Below, piece by piece: positions 10,107 to 23,335 of a stretch of DNA of 64,000 nt; the stretch's first letter is position 1, and every line of letters starts with the position of its first letter. The position numbers and the translations under genes are program-made. The notes under the pieces are model-generated. The model made no database searches, had not been told where the DNA came from, and saw only the letters and a program-made list of their open reading frames with translations. The stretch is taken from assembly GCA_024220505.1 (NCBI GenBank), contig JAKZZE010000004.1, positions 2,294,001 through 2,358,000 of the forward strand, read 5' to 3'. The DNA is from Rhizopus arrhizus (lineage: Eukaryota; Mucoromycota; Mucoromycetes; Mucorales; Rhizopodaceae).

Positions 10107-11404
10107 TGTCTATGACACGTCTTTACCTTCTTATTTGTTTACCTTCCTTCTACTCTTTTTGTTCTTGACCCCAAAGGATGTTTTTGTTTATCCCTTTTCA
10201 TTCCCTTTTGATCTGATTTGGGCGATTAAAGTGTATTAAAGACATCGTGCACTAACTTGTCTTTTTTTTAATATAAATAAAAAGTTTAATCATAGTAAAA
10301 GTACTTTTTTTTTGTTTTGTTGTTTTTGCAGATGCTGCTTTTATCAGATATCTCCATCAAGATAAATTTCAGCATCAAGAAGATGGATAATTTTTTGTGC
10401 CTGAAAGGAGGCAGTGTCATTGAGGAAAGGAGTGTAATGAAAGATGAACTGCTAGCGAGCAAACCAGATAGCTTGTAGGATACAGTAAGCTATTTGGTTT
10501 AATGATAGGTGGGTACCAAGGAGATGTTAGGATCACGAGGTGAAAGAGAATCTGCATTCTTACCCAAACATATTAGTTTTGGGGAGTAGGAATTTATGTA
10601 ATTATGAATTGGCCTGCATAATCAAATATAGTATGTGGCCAAGGACTCAGCACAATTAAAAAGTAGTTCAACATAAATTTTACACAATAATATCTATACT
10701 GTGAAGAGCATGCAAGCTTTGGACATATATCATTATATAAAACAATCATTTATTTCAATCCTATTGAATTGTTTTTTTATTATCGTTTTTATGAACAAAG
10801 CAGTTTGTTATAGAATAAAGCATATTGAATTATAAAAAATGTTTTATCAATCGTTTATAAAATAAGAAATAAAAAGATTGAAAAATGCATTAATAGAAGT
10901 ATAGGTACACAAACAATTCAGTCATATAAAAAAAACTAAAAATATAAATACTAGGAAAAGAAAGTTCTCAAATATATCCTCTATTTAATTTTACTCCTCA
11001 CTATCTAAAACATTTTCAACTGTATCTAAGTATAGATTAATATCTTGATTTAGTAACCATATTGGATAAGCACATTAGGATCGTAAAGAAGTACCAAGTT
11101 TAAGACATTATCAATAATTAAGAAATGTTGACAAAACAATATACATCGGTATAGGTCATGTGGCTTTACACAGACACTCGGGTTAACATTCATACTTTTA
11201 AGTTATAATTATACTCGCTTTTACTAAGGAGCCGAGAATATAGCATGTTATTAGGGGATTCAGTTCAAAATGAGATATGTTCTATGCATAACTTTTAGCA
11301 ATGTATAGGTCTAACTACGCAAATAAAATGGTAGATAAAAATAAATTATCCTTTTATTTACTATAAATCATTTATAAAAGAATAATGTTAACAAAATTAC
11401 ATAG
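10107..11404. other. Intergenic, no gene seen
   Basis: AT-rich DNA between the RT-like scrap and the 3' end of the glutamate decarboxylase gene. No coding stretch, RNA gene or clear repeat recognised. Confidence 0.55.
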
Positions 11405-13652
11405 TTAACAGATGCCTGGAGCGTCTCGCTTATCACGAGAAGAGACTTTATGATGTTTTTTATATCTTTGCTGAAAGCTTGCACGATTTTTGTGCCTTGC
11501 TCCAGTTTTGCGCTCATTACTATACAAATTATTAATTAAGATACATGTTGGATAGTTTTCAAAGCCTACCGGTGATTTTTCATTTCCTTTTCGCTCCAAG
11601 TATTTAGGGCATCTAAGGCAGCTAATATGTCGCGAAGCAAAAGCTCGCATCTATTAAATGAAAAGTCTTCTCGAACAACTATACGAAGAAGCTTTATATG
11701 TTCAGCATTTGGAGCCATTGTATAAGCAGGAACAATCCATCCACGTTCTCTAAGCTTTGCTGCTAGATCGAACTTAAAAAAAAAAGCATTAGATATGTTT
11801 CTCATAATAGGATACTACAAATCAAGTACTTCGTCATATATTTTTTTCTTATCTTTCAAGCTACATGCTACAAGAGGAATACCTTTTCCATGTCTAGGGC
11901 TTAAGATCGTAAATAATCCTGTTTCCTCTAGTTTATCTGCCAAGTAATCTGCAGTTTTGACAAGGTTAGTCATGATTTTGGTAAAGCCTATTCTTCCGAG
12001 ACGAATAAGAACATAATATTGAGCAATAACATTAGAAGCTCCCTTGCTAAAGTTGAATGTGAATGAAGCCTTTGTCAAGCAGCTATTAGTTCATTTGTAG
12101 TTATTGCTGCTATATCATTTAACCTTTACCTGATCTGAACCTAGATAATTAATATTGAAAACAAGCTCTTGCGGCAAGTATTTATGATCTCTCCACAAAG
12201 CCCATCCAATACCAGGATAAGTCAAACCATATTTATGACCAGAGACGTTAATAGAATGAACACGAGATATTCTGAAATCCCTATATTTAAGAGAAAAATA
12301 GGCAACTTATTTTTGAAGTATAACTTTTCTAATTTACCAAGCTAGTTCAGGAATAATAAATGGAGCGATAAATCCTCCGCTGTTTAATAATAAGCTACAA
12401 CTGTATAAGTATTCTATATAATATTACCTAGCTGCGTCAACATGGATTCCAATGTCCCAACCATTTGATTTGCATTTCTCGTCCAAAAGGTTACTGAGTG
12501 TCTCCACATCCTCATAGTGACCAGTATACTAAAAGAATGATTATTTAAAAGTGCAAGCTCATAAGAGTAGCCTGTTACATACTGTGGATCCCAGTATAGC
12601 ACAAATACCAATTGTATTTTCATCTACAAGCTCTACAGCTTTTTTTGGGTCCATACAAAGACTGTCCTCGGTGCATTTGACTTCACGTCCCTCGATGTCG
12701 AGATACCTATAAAGCTACCAATTGGCACTTGATTGAAACTGTTGTGAGAAAAATCGCATACCTTACTGCTTTGTGCCAAGCAACTTGACAGTTAGCTCCC
12801 ATAATAAAATTAGGCTGATCAGAAGGTAAATTCTTTTCTTTTCTAGAATTCTGCCACCTCCGTTTCATAGCCAAAGTAGCTAATATAATAGCTTCGGATG
12901 AGCCAACAGTCGAACATCCTACCGCTTCTGCGTGAGGGTTATCCAAAGGCGCGTTAAACAATCGTGCGATGATATTAACACATCGGTCCTATGGTCAATG
13001 TAAAAATGTAATGCTCAGATTGTTCTTTTTATATTTTACTTACAGAAATTTCAGCTGTTTGAGGATATTCTTCAAAATCAATAAAATTCTTGGACAAATT
13101 TTCAGCCATTAGCTTCTCAGCTTCTTCTTCCATAAATGTAGTAACAAATGTAGCAAGGTTTAATGCAGGCTTACCATCCAACTAGGTTAATATGTAAGTC
13201 TTTAGTTTATTACGAAGCTGCTTTTTTTTCCTTACAGCAATTTCATCTTTAATTAATTGGTAAGCAACTCCTATAGAAATATTTATTAATGCTGTTTGTC
13301 TATCTTTGTAATTAATATTCACTTGAAGGCATATCACTCTAAGCAGTGTAATATTAGCTATTGTTTTTTTTTGAATATTTAATCTATTTTTACCTCTGGT
13401 AGAGCATATCTTCATGAATTGAGTACAAAAGGTAAAGTTTAGAAGATATAACAAATGATATATGCATATATATAATTTAGAGCTAAGATCTACCTCGGTA
13501 TGTCCATTGATGCCCAATGAGAACCATAAATAGTAGTATTAATAAGTGAATCATCACTGGAATCATTTTGTTGAGCTATATATTGTTATTTATAAATTTA
13601 AATAAATATATTGTATTTTACAATTGGAGACGGCTGAAGAGAGAAAAACCAT
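11405..13652 (-). CDS. GAD1: Glutamate decarboxylase (PLP-dependent)
   Basis: Converts L-glutamate to GABA and CO2 in the cytosol, feeding the GABA shunt. Fourteen exons splice to 506 aa: 13652-13622, 13575-13494, 13409-13394, 13338-13323, 13270-13236, 13181-13044, 12988-12762, 12706-12583, 12528-12428, 12379-12338, 12280-12130, 12069-11830, 11772-11570, 11519-11405. All junctions are in phase with GT-AG ends. Family signatures in order: [54 protein letters not shown], and the PLP-lysine motif [13 protein letters not shown] NVSGHKYGL (Lys codon 12232-12234). Then [14 protein letters not shown] and [12 protein letters not shown]. The C-terminus is Lys/Arg/His-rich and ends in Cys, as in other fungal GADs. 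Two exons are only 16 nt long. Group II decarboxylase family assignment is firm. Confidence 0.95.
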
Positions 13653-13869
13653 TTAAAAGCTTCTTAGATAAAAGTAAGTAAGAAAATGAAAAGTAGAATA
13701 ATGGCTATTTTCAATTACATGCCTTGCATGAAGGGGAGGGGTTTGAGATAGATTTTGTGATTAATGCAAAAAATACCGCTGTAAAATTAAAAGTGAGAAC
13801 GATATGACTACATTAAGTTATAATACTATTTAGGATTTAGGCTTTTATTGAAAAGATAAAAAGCTTCTT

Positions 13870-15521
13870 TTATAGGGCGTTGGGTCCATTATAAGCAAGT
13901 AACGCTCCACCTGCTTTATCTTGTGGCTTTAAAGTATTTGGTGTAGCCATGGCTCTTAAAATACCATACAATTCATGAGGTGATTGGAAGACTCTTTTAC
14001 TCATAAGCATAGCAGCTATACCAGAGACATGTGGGTTGGCCATGCTGGGGTAAGTAAATTGTGTTAGTCAACTATTTGAGATAACATAATATAAATCATT
14101 CTTACCTTGTCCCATCCATAGTTAAAGCACTATCTTTAATCCAAGTACTAGTAATGTTTGTTCCAGGAGCATACATACTAACACAACTTCCAAAAGATGA
14201 AAATGACGGAATGTTATCTCCACTATCAGATGCACCAACAGCAAAGACATCAGGGTTAGCAGCAGGAGAATAGTCACACGCATCATCCCCAGTGTTACCA
14301 GCTGAAACAAAAATAGGTATATTGTGATCTTCAACAAGCATTGAAAGCGCATCGTCAATAGATTTTGATCGTGGTCCACTTAGCGATAGATTTACTATAC
14401 TGCGGCTAGGCTCATGAAATTGCGCAATATGAGCGATGGCTAATTGTGAAAATGCGTGTAAATAAAAAAATTATAAAAAAAAATTCAAACCTTGAAGTAA
14501 GGCAGAGGTTGTTCCGTCTCCATTACGATCAAGTATTTTGATGGCATGTACGAAGGTCTTCTTTGCGACACCAAAAATATTTCCTCCTATTATACCAGCA
14601 ACATGTGTACCTTAAGGTAAAGCTAAACATTATGTTACTTTTATAGTTATACAACAGTTTACCATGACCAGAATGGTCTCCAGAATCTTCATAAGTAATA
14701 AAGTTGGCTTCTGTATGAGCGCGACCTTCAAAATCTGGATGGTCTTCTTGTATACCTGAGTCTAATACATATACGTGGATACCGGCTCTACAAAGATAAT
14801 GTGAATACTCTCTCAAGGTAATTGATTATGTTATATACCCTGCGGCTTCCTCAACAGTATAAAGTGTAAGATCTTGAAGGTCACGGTGATTGATACGGGC
14901 AATGCCCCAACTAGGTACATTCCATTGTGTTACAAAGTTACGTTTTTGGTTGATGGCCGAGTAGTCACTTTTTATTAGGTTACTAGAGTAGGGTATCTTT
15001 TGTGAGTTGTTAGCAAGGAAGGGGGCTTTATAGATTTGATTTTGCTCGACGAATTCAACGGCGTCTAGATTACTGAGGTAATTTACAAATTGGGGGTGGA
15101 ATGATCCAGAAACTGCTTTAAAACTTTTACCAACAACGATATCCTTCATAGATTTGAGGTTTATGTCTGCTTCAATTGCTTGGAACAAATCACTCATTAC
15201 TACATGCTTGCCCTTCAATATGCTTCTTATATTTTCTTGAAAAGTTTTATAATGCTGGCTAACAAAGGAAGTTGCTACAAACTCTAATGTATTTTACGAA
15301 TAAATATAGATATACTGATTCTGAATACGGCTTATAACTTATAATTTACCTGTATTATTTCCAATAGCTGAGGCTTTAAATTTGACTATGTGTGTAGGAA
15401 TGTTGCTAATCATTTTTTGCTCTGTGACATTCAATGCTAAGGAACTACTTTCACTTAGTACCGTGGCAAAATTGAAGCCTGTAAATAGGCAAATAGCTGT
15501 AAGAGAGAAGAAAAAACCCAT
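13870..15521 (-). CDS. Secreted subtilisin-like serine protease (S8, cerevisin/proteinase K type)
   Basis: Six exons (15521-15350, 15274-14839, 14787-14663, 14610-14491, 14439-14106, 14044-13870) give 453 aa. A hydrophobic signal peptide at residues 1-20 is followed by an I9 propeptide (about 40-130) and the S8 catalytic domain. The catalytic triad is visible: Asp in YVLDSGIQEDHPD, His in SGHGTHVAG (across a splice junction) and Ser in DGTSMANPHVSG (across the last junction). The oxyanion-hole Asn is in FVSAGNTGDDACDYSP. The length fits secreted or vacuolar fungal subtilases without C-terminal extensions. It is probably autoprocessed after secretion. Substrate range cannot be told from sequence. 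It is head-to-tail with the upstream MFS gene on the same strand. Confidence 0.93.
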
Positions 15522-16009
15522 TGTAGCAAGGCAATAAAGAAAAGAAAAGAGAGAGTTGTTTCAGTAAAATGAACCGGTTCATAGAATTTATATTATTCAT
15601 TCCAGGAAACAAACCTCGGATTATTTTAACTTTCTAATATAGTTGGTCATGGTAAAATTCTATTGCTTTCTATCGAACATCAATGATTGATGTTCACAAT
15701 CCTAAGTGATATAGTTGATAAAAAATGTTGCTATGCAAGGTCATTTCTCGTGAATTTAGTAGCAATATGAGTTATGGTTCATGAAATATTGATCAAACAG
15801 TAAAAGCTCACACTCTAAAGCATACAAATCGCATATATAATTTAAAAATAACTTCGTAAATGCACCATTACGTCTTATCAATTATAAAACTGCCTACAAA
15901 AATTATTAAATGAAAATTGAACTGAGTGTGTCACTGATTTTTTAATTCACTGAGATCTTTCATGATTGGTTTTTCTTTTTTTTTTGACAAAAAGCTTTTA
16001 GGTATTTAA

Positions 16010-17791
16010 CTATAGCCCTTTATTCATTTCTCTCCATTTGGATCCATATCTTTGAGTAGCAAAGACACAAATACCACTAAGTACACTTATGATAGCAAGG
16101 ATTGTCATTGACCAGCCGTTGCCTATAGCGCGAATTAAACTTGGTGCTACAAGAGGAGTAAACCCAGCTGACAAGCATCTTAAAAGGTTGGCGGTACTCA
16201 TCACTGAAGCTGCATATTGCGGATATATGTCTGATATGTATGTATTGCTAGGTGTCTGCACCAGACCAACGCCTAGTCCTACTTTTTGTCACACAATCAA
16301 AAAAATTTTTTTTTGGTGATTTTCTTCATAAAAAAAACTATTTAACTTACATATGAATAGCCCAAATAAACAAGACGCGACATGCATACCAAATTGCGCA
16401 CACCAACCATATATTAGCTCTCCTGCCGGAAGAAGGATAATACCCAGCCATATAATTCCTAATCTAGCCTCTGGTACTCTTTTTTTAACCAAAATACGAT
16501 CAGACAAAATACCCGAAACCAATGCCCCTACAGCATTTCCAATACCATTAGCTAAATAGGAAAGTCCAATCTGAGAACTCGTAAAATGATAGTGTATAGA
16601 CAGTTGATGTGGTAAGCTTGCAATCATAAAATACATGAATCCATATGCAATTGAGTAAGGCGTTGTAGCGAATATAACAACCGGCTTAGTAAGGAAAATG
16701 AATGGCTTAGACATACTTTTTAATAACGTTTCTGGATGTTCGTATTTTTCATTGTTGGCCAATAATTTCCTTTTCTTAAGGATAGAAGCAGAAGTCTCTG
16801 GTAAGAAAAACACGATGAATATAAGGATAAGGCTTCCTAAAGCGCATAATGCCCAAAATATAAATCGCCATCCAACATCTATACTCATTTACATTTTAGA
16901 AGCTGTCTAAAATAATGAAAATAAAAATAAAAATAAAAAAACTTACATTCATTGATGTATCCACCAGCTATTGGACCAATAACTGGGCCTATAAGTGGTC
17001 CAAGAAGAAAAAATCCCATTGCGTTGCCTCGTTCATGAACATCGAATAAGTCAATTACAGTGCTACAGATAAATGTAAGAAAGGATCTTGAGGAAAAAAA
17101 GAACAAGACATACCCCGCACCTACTGCTTGCGTGGCACTTGCTCCTGTTGCTTGAAGCGCACGCATTGCAATAAACAAGCCAACATTATTTGATAAAGCG
17201 CAACCTATAGTTGAGGCGATATATAAAGTAGTTGATAGTACATATATAATGCGACGGCCATATCTTTCTGAAAATGTAGCCCAAAATAATGGCTAATAAC
17301 AATATATTTTAGTATATTTTATTTGATTTTTAGAAGTCGTACCATTAAGCCAATAACAAATACATATAACGATATTGTGGTGTTAATGATGATGCTGGAT
17401 GCATTAAATGATCGTTGCACTTGCGAGATTGCAGGAATCTAATGTCGACATGTTACAATCCTATTAAGAATATGTTTTTACTTATTTTACATATATTGAG
17501 CTCGTTACTGGCCCTAAAAATCCTTGTAAAGCAACTATTATTAGAAGGAACCATTTTCTTTTTAAAGATAATTTATCCTAAGAAACAAATGATTAGAAAT
17601 GCTTATAACCGCTAAAAATATTTAGCAACCTTTATAGAATATAAATGAAGATCATTTATATAATCCTCTTTTTCATGTGTAACTGTATAATCAGAGACTA
17701 CTGTTTGTTCTTTGCTACTTTTTTCTGAAGAAACACCCAAGCTTTCTGCATAAAACTTATCCCGTATTGGTGGAGGGTCAATGATCGTCAT
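16010..17791 (-). CDS. MFS drug:H+ antiporter (DHA1 type)
   Basis: Seven exons (17791-17630, 17577-17491, 17438-17343, 17292-17114, 17062-16947, 16878-16351, 16281-16010) splice to 479 aa, all in phase. The polar N-terminus is followed by KRKWFLLIIVALQGFLGP (TM1) and a motif-A-like loop GLMPLFWATFSERYGRRIIY. Motif C-like GFFLLGPLIGPVIGPIAGGY sits in TM5, then VGWRFIFW. Later come a charged central loop, a second motif-A-like loop (SGILSDRIL) and LRCLSAGFTP near the end. This is the 12-TM DHA1 family (QDR/AQR1/DTR1-like in yeast), proton-driven exporters of drugs, polyamines or organic anions at the plasma membrane. Substrate not predictable. Several A or T runs lie in its introns. Confidence 0.9.
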
Positions 17792-18503
17792 TGGGTATCT
17801 TAATAAATTAAAATTTACAAAGTAAAAAGAGTGTTTATTTGCCCTAATATACTATAATTATGGCTTCAGGAATATTGAAAAAATTTGGCTCATATTTAAA
17901 CGGATTTCGGTATAGAATATATTCCACAAATGCTGGTCACATTAGTAAGCTAGTTATAGTTTTTTATCTGCCTGTTTATTGTTTATACTTTTAGATCAAG
18001 TGAAAACTTTTAATAGATGCCTTTTGTAACAGTATTTGTATATGCATAGCAAAATTGATTTGCGTAAACAATATGTGCATTATTTAAATATGCCGAAGTC
18101 TAACCATCAAAACCCGCCTTTACTAACAGAGCTAATGACAATCTTATCAATTATTAGCGGCAGAAATACGCTATTATCGAAAGATAAAGATCCAGTAGTC
18201 TAAACTTACATTTTTTCTTTACTTTGTTTCTAGTGGATCCCAGAAAATTTAAAGTTGTTCCTGTGAGGCATTCTTATGAAGCATTATACATCGCCTAAAT
18301 TAAATCCAGGGTTTTGGCTATCCGTACAATGAAATGCCAAGTCTTCCACTGTTGATGTTTAGGTATTAGTTTACCATTCATTTATTTTTGACCATAAATA
18401 TCGCCTCAGATACCCACGCAAATGACTTCTTCATTTTTACATAAGTTTTAAAAATCACATTAATTTTTAGCAAAATACTTACTGTGCCAATCAACTTACT
18501 ATT

Positions 18504-18542
<39 letters not shown>

Positions 18543-19913
18543 GGCTTTGTTTTCACTGTTTTAAAGAGCATTTATTTAAGGGGTTTTGAACATTTTCCTC
18601 CGAATCTATCAATTATTAGCTTTTCCTTACAACATCGAAAAAGCACCGCTGTATCTTAAGCGACGACGCGGTCACCCAATAACATTTTTACCATTGTCAA
18701 ACTATTACTTCGATAAGTGTAAGAGAAAAGATACAAAAAAATACATCATAGAAGAAGTGTAAACTGTATGAAAAAGCACATAAACGATGACTAACTACCT
18801 AAATAATAATAATAAAAAAGCCAGGAAAAAAGCTTTTAAATAGTAATTGTAATAGTAACAGGGAAAGGGAAAGGGAAAAGGAGAGATACAATATGTTGTT
18901 TGCAATGGTCAAGAAAATTGGATTCAGCGTATTAACTAATAATAGGATTAAAGTAATGAGGAAGTTGATGGAAAATGAATCAGGCTATAGTGCTAATTAA
19001 GCTGATGAAATATATTAAGATAATTGCCATTCAGCTATCCTCTCAGTGAAGTCTCTCTCTTGTTGTGTCATCCCTCTTATGAAAACTATACTTCAATCAG
19101 CATCTTTATGTTTGAATTTTTATTTCTTTAGTTAATACAAAGGAGGCATATTACGCTGTGCGTTTGACTGTACTATAAAAATGCATAAGGCTAATCGTTA
19201 CTTCTACTAAGCAGCATTTGGCTCACTTGAGGATTTATGCAAAAGATGTATCCTCTGTAAAAGCATACTGCAATGATTTAAGTTCCTTAAACATATAATC
19301 AATAATATCTCCAATAAAATTAAAGTGTCCTTGCAGTACAGTTAGTAAGGAAGACAAAATGTAGCAAGCATAGACAATATATGGCGCTTACTGACAATAC
19401 ACAAAATGTCCAAGTATTTTTCACTCTGCCTCCCCATCATCTTGCCAATATGACTTCCCAAGTATATATAAATACACAGCAGAAATCATTAAAAAAATCT
19501 ATTTTTAAGAAAGATATTTTTTCTTAAGTAAACCGCTGAGAATAATTAGATTGCCTTGTAATTTTAATTTTCGAAATTGCTGGATTAGCTTCCAACTAAT
19601 TTCTATTTAAAAGGCTTTGTTTTTCAATAATATATCAATCTTAAAACTTTTTTAATTTTTACCTCTTAAATAAAATAAATTTTATATATGGCAATGTTTT
19701 CCGTATTGGGTGTGTTGACCGATAACTATAGCTTATAGTCCTAACACTTAAAACATTTTCAATGAACCACATCAGCTTATCAAAAGACAAATTATATAAC
19801 ATAAAATCTGTCCAATGAAAAGTATATAAGTATACTATTTAAATCCCCGACACTAGTTTATGAAAGTGCTTCTTTTTTCAACGCGTTATGTACTCTTTTT
19901 ATATCTTACACAA
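17792..19913. other. Intergenic, 2.1 kb, with poly-T and G-rich tracts
   Basis: No gene accepted. It holds a T tract of about 34 bases at 18508-18541 and a purine-rich GGGAAA repeat at 18861-18884. A short ATG frame at 17861 closes after 12 codons. The region must contain the divergent promoters of the MFS gene (minus) and YIF1 (plus). Confidence 0.55.
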
Positions 19914-21180
19914 ATGTATTCAGCAGGAGGAAATCCAAACTATCAGTATTCGAATCAAGGTTATGGAATACCTTCCAAGTCTCCCCCTCCTTTGCAACAC
20001 CCAGTTCCTCAGCATCCAATTCCCGATTTTGGACCTGCTGTTCAGCAAACCGCACCATCTCAGCAAACCTATCAATACGACCAAAACCCAATGATACAGC
20101 AACAGCAACAGCAGCAACAGCAGGCATATAATCCTAATGCTTATACTCCTCAGCCTTTGCATCAAGCAAATAATTTGTATAGCCAATTCAATTTTAACGA
20201 TCCTGCTGCTCAAATGGGCATGCAATTTGCTGGTACAGCTATGGCACAAGGGTCCGCTTACATGGAAAAAAATGTACATGCAAAGAAAGACAATTGAACA
20301 AAGCGCTATACTCAAGTATTTTTTAGTTTAATAGATGGGTGAACTTGCCCGCGCTAAGGCATTACTTCAACGTCAGTAATTCTTATGTTAGTAGTAAATT
20401 GAGACTTTTGTTATTTCCTTGGAGAAATCATGTAAGCTATTCCAAATAAAATTAACCCAGGAGCTCATCAATATCTAGTCTTGGAACCGCTTGCTCATGA
20501 GATCAGAAACAGGTCAAGGTGAAGGATTCAAATCTCCAAGAGAAGACTTGAACTCGCCTGACTTGTATATTCCAGGTAAGAAGAAAAATTGCTATAGGAA
20601 AGCACTATGACTAATAATTATAAAAAGTGATGGCTGTTGTTACATATGTATTACTTTGTGGTTTAACTGCTGGTCTTGAGAGCAAGTAAGTTCATTTTTC
20701 AATAATAGTTTGTAGAGTATTGATGTTGTGCATAGATTTCACCCAGAGTTACTGTACATCGCTGTCTCTACATCAATTGCCGTAGTATTTTGGGAAATTG
20801 TTTATACTCGTTTGGGTTGTTACTTTTTAAGTATACCATTTGAAGCATCTATGCTTGATCTACTATCCTATTATGGCTATAAATTTGTTGGCATTATTGT
20901 TACGGACATTATTAGATTGTTGGAAGGTAAAGGTTATGTCTCATGGTTTGTATTCTTTTATACAAGCCTTTCCGTCAGTTTTTTTTTGGTAAGTGCAAAA
21001 AGGAATGAAAGACGACTGTTGCTGACATACTAGCTTTAGCTCCGTTCAATGAGATATGTTATTTTACCAGATGCTGCCGCGGGACCCTCTACTCTGAATC
21101 CTCAACGCAAAAGACGCATGTGGTTTTTGCTTACGATTGCTGCTCTCCAAATAGTATACATGTTCTTTTTAGTAAATTAA
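19914..21180 (+). CDS. YIF1: YIF1-family Golgi membrane protein
   Basis: Partner of Yip1/Ypt GTPases in ER-Golgi vesicle transport. Six exons (19914-20273, 20327-20431, 20479-20575, 20628-20685, 20736-20988, 21040-21180) splice in phase to 337 aa. The N-terminal ~95 residues are Pro/Gln-rich and cytosolic. Then come the family hallmarks DPAAQMGMQFAGTAMAQG, EKNFNRWVNLPALRHYFNVS, LRLLLFPWRNHSW and SPREDLNSPDLYIPVMA. Four to five membrane spans follow, and the C-terminus is MWFLLTIAALQIVYMFFLVN. An in-frame ATG at 19860 would add 18 residues; the later ATG was chosen because it fits YIF1 N-termini better. It converges with the Rab escort gene, stop codons 54 bp apart. Confidence 0.92.
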
Positions 21181-21234
21181 TATACCAAACAATGTTCTTA
21201 TGTTTAATAAAATAAGAGAAAGCGCTAAAACTGT

Positions 21235-23335
21235 TTATTGATATTCATTTTCGGGATCATTTTCTACTGCTGGCATAAAATCTCCATCTTTTCCTTCGCA
21301 TTGATAAAAGAGCTTGATTGCTTCCGTTGTAGCAGTTTGAAAGTCCAACGATATATCGGGATCACTACATGGGATTATCTTTCTAGGTAGATTTGAGACT
21401 TGTTCCAAATCTTTTGTAGATCGAATGCGTTGGTCGTAAAATATACTAAAAATGCAGTTTGCATATTGTTCAATTATGCCATCTTCCTTTTTCTTTTTCA
21501 ATAAAAGCTCTAAAGCATTTTTGAGCACACCCTCATTTTGAGAGGCCGTCCAAAAGTATGTAACGTCTACGGATATATTTTAAAAAAAAGGACAAACACA
21601 TGTACATTGTCACGTAAAGTTCCTTACATTGGTCTTTTGGACAAGCTACACTCTCTTGGCTTTGGTGAATTATATAAATTGGAAAATCTACGTTGCCAGC
21701 ATTGCTACCAGGAGGGAAGATACTATAGGCTAGCGCGTCATGAGCTTCTGTATCTTTTAAAGGATGATTTGTTATCACTATTGCTCTCGATACCCAAGTG
21801 CCAAAATCACCACCGCTTGGTAGCCAAGCCAATGGTAAATAGTCGATACCAGAAATCAATGTTTTACAATTATACTCTTGCCCTTCCTTCGTTACAAGGC
21901 CTGTGCATTCGTTTGTTTCATTATTAACCAATATTTTATCAATAGGACTGTTTAAAATATAAATGCCACCATAAACAGCACATATTCTAATTTCTTTTTT
22001 TAATATAAACAAGTATGATTTTTTAAGGTTTATTACCTGCAAAATGCTTGGGCAATCTCACTAGCTCCACCATAAAGTGGACAAAGATAGCCACCTTTTC
22101 CAAAACGACCAATAGATTGCACAAATTTATGGGTGCAATCAAGGCCATGCTTTACCGAAGCTGCATACATTGTTTTATTAGTAAGTTGTCCTAAATTTAA
22201 GATTACTTACCTACCATCTTTATCAACAAGTGCAATGGCATAGACAATCGCATCTAAAAGCTTGTCTGATATTTTAAATTTCTCCTCCAAAAACTTACTG
22301 TATGACATGTCTTGTCTTTAAAGTTTAATATTGCACTTTTGATTTTGATTAACATGGACTATTGTTACCTTCTAGCTCTATATCTTCGCCATTGTGTTCC
22401 ACAGCATAAGTTAAGAACTTCATTAACTTTCGCTTCTCTATCAAACTGATTGATTTATTGGTGAATACATCTTCTTTTGAGCCTGGAACCTAGTAAGATG
22501 TTTTAGTATTGTTTTATGTAAAGCATACATTCTTTACTTTTTCTAGTTGTTCTGCTATTTTATTAAACATATAAATATCATCCACGCTTTTGAATTCTAA
22601 ATAGCGGCCTACTCCACTCCGGATCAATACTTCAACTAACTCTTCCCGTGAATGCAATAATTTCGGCGTTGTATCCAAATTATAAGATCTTGAAGCTTTT
22701 AAGAGCTTTTCGAAAATTGCCATTTGATAAAGTGTTTCATATGGATCTTCATTGTCTAAGCTTTTAGTAAATTCCACTAGTAAGTTCTTATCAACGTTAG
22801 GTGTAAGTGATATTAAAGATTCTTTTGTTAGGGATCCTTCTGCAGCTCTTGTTTTTATATCTTCTTTTTCCTCATTTGAGAGAAGTGTGGTATATATTTT
22901 AAATTCCGTGTTTCTAAAGTTGGAAGCATACTGCTTATTGTATTCAACCTTTGATGTATATTCTATGTTGTTTTATTAAATTTGAGAGGATTTGACATCA
23001 AATATAATAATACCTAACTCCATTGGTTCATCTATTAAAACCAACATATTAATAAAGATTCCCTTTATGAAACGCATATTTTGCTTACGAGCTTTGCTTC
23101 TATCAAAATGCCACTGAGCTGCTTCTCTGAAACCAAACACGCTCCAATTACTACCATAATTTCGACGGCTGTCGAGATGAAGTACTTTTTTGCCAACACG
23201 AGCAAGGGCTCTATTATGTTTATTAATTTGTTGCTACAAATAGCTTGAATAAATTTACCCTGCCAAAATGGACTCAACTAAACCAGTTCCTAAGATGATA
23301 TAATCAAAATTAGTTTCTTCCAAAATCTCAGACAT
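21235..23335 (-). CDS. MRS6: Rab escort protein (Rab geranylgeranyltransferase component A)
   Basis: Presents newly made Rab GTPases to the geranylgeranyl transferase and delivers them to membranes. Eight exons are read: 23335-23259, 23210-23014, 22962-22529, 22489-22369, 22310-22215, 22160-22037, 21986-21606, 21566-21235; about 587 aa. The GDI/REP fold shows as the N-terminal dinucleotide-type motif DYIILGTGLVESILAGALAR, then VLHLDSRRNYGSNW (the Y-G-G-x-W region). Later come LLHSREELVEVLIRSGVGRY, SVKHGLDCTHKFVQSIGRFG with YLCPLYGGASEIAQAFCR, and WVSRAIVITN. Similar length to yeast Mrs6. All junctions are in phase except the last (21606/21566), where every canonical donor leaves one base too many, so an indel or noncanonical site is likely there. 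REP rather than GDI because of its length and the long insertion after the N-terminal motif. Confidence 0.88.

Noticed and set aside
17861..18030. Possible small mitochondrial-type protein starting MASGILK with a GTAAGC donor at 17945
   Set aside because: As written the frame closes after 12 codons; it would open only by adding one A to an A5 run, and no family is recognised to justify that.
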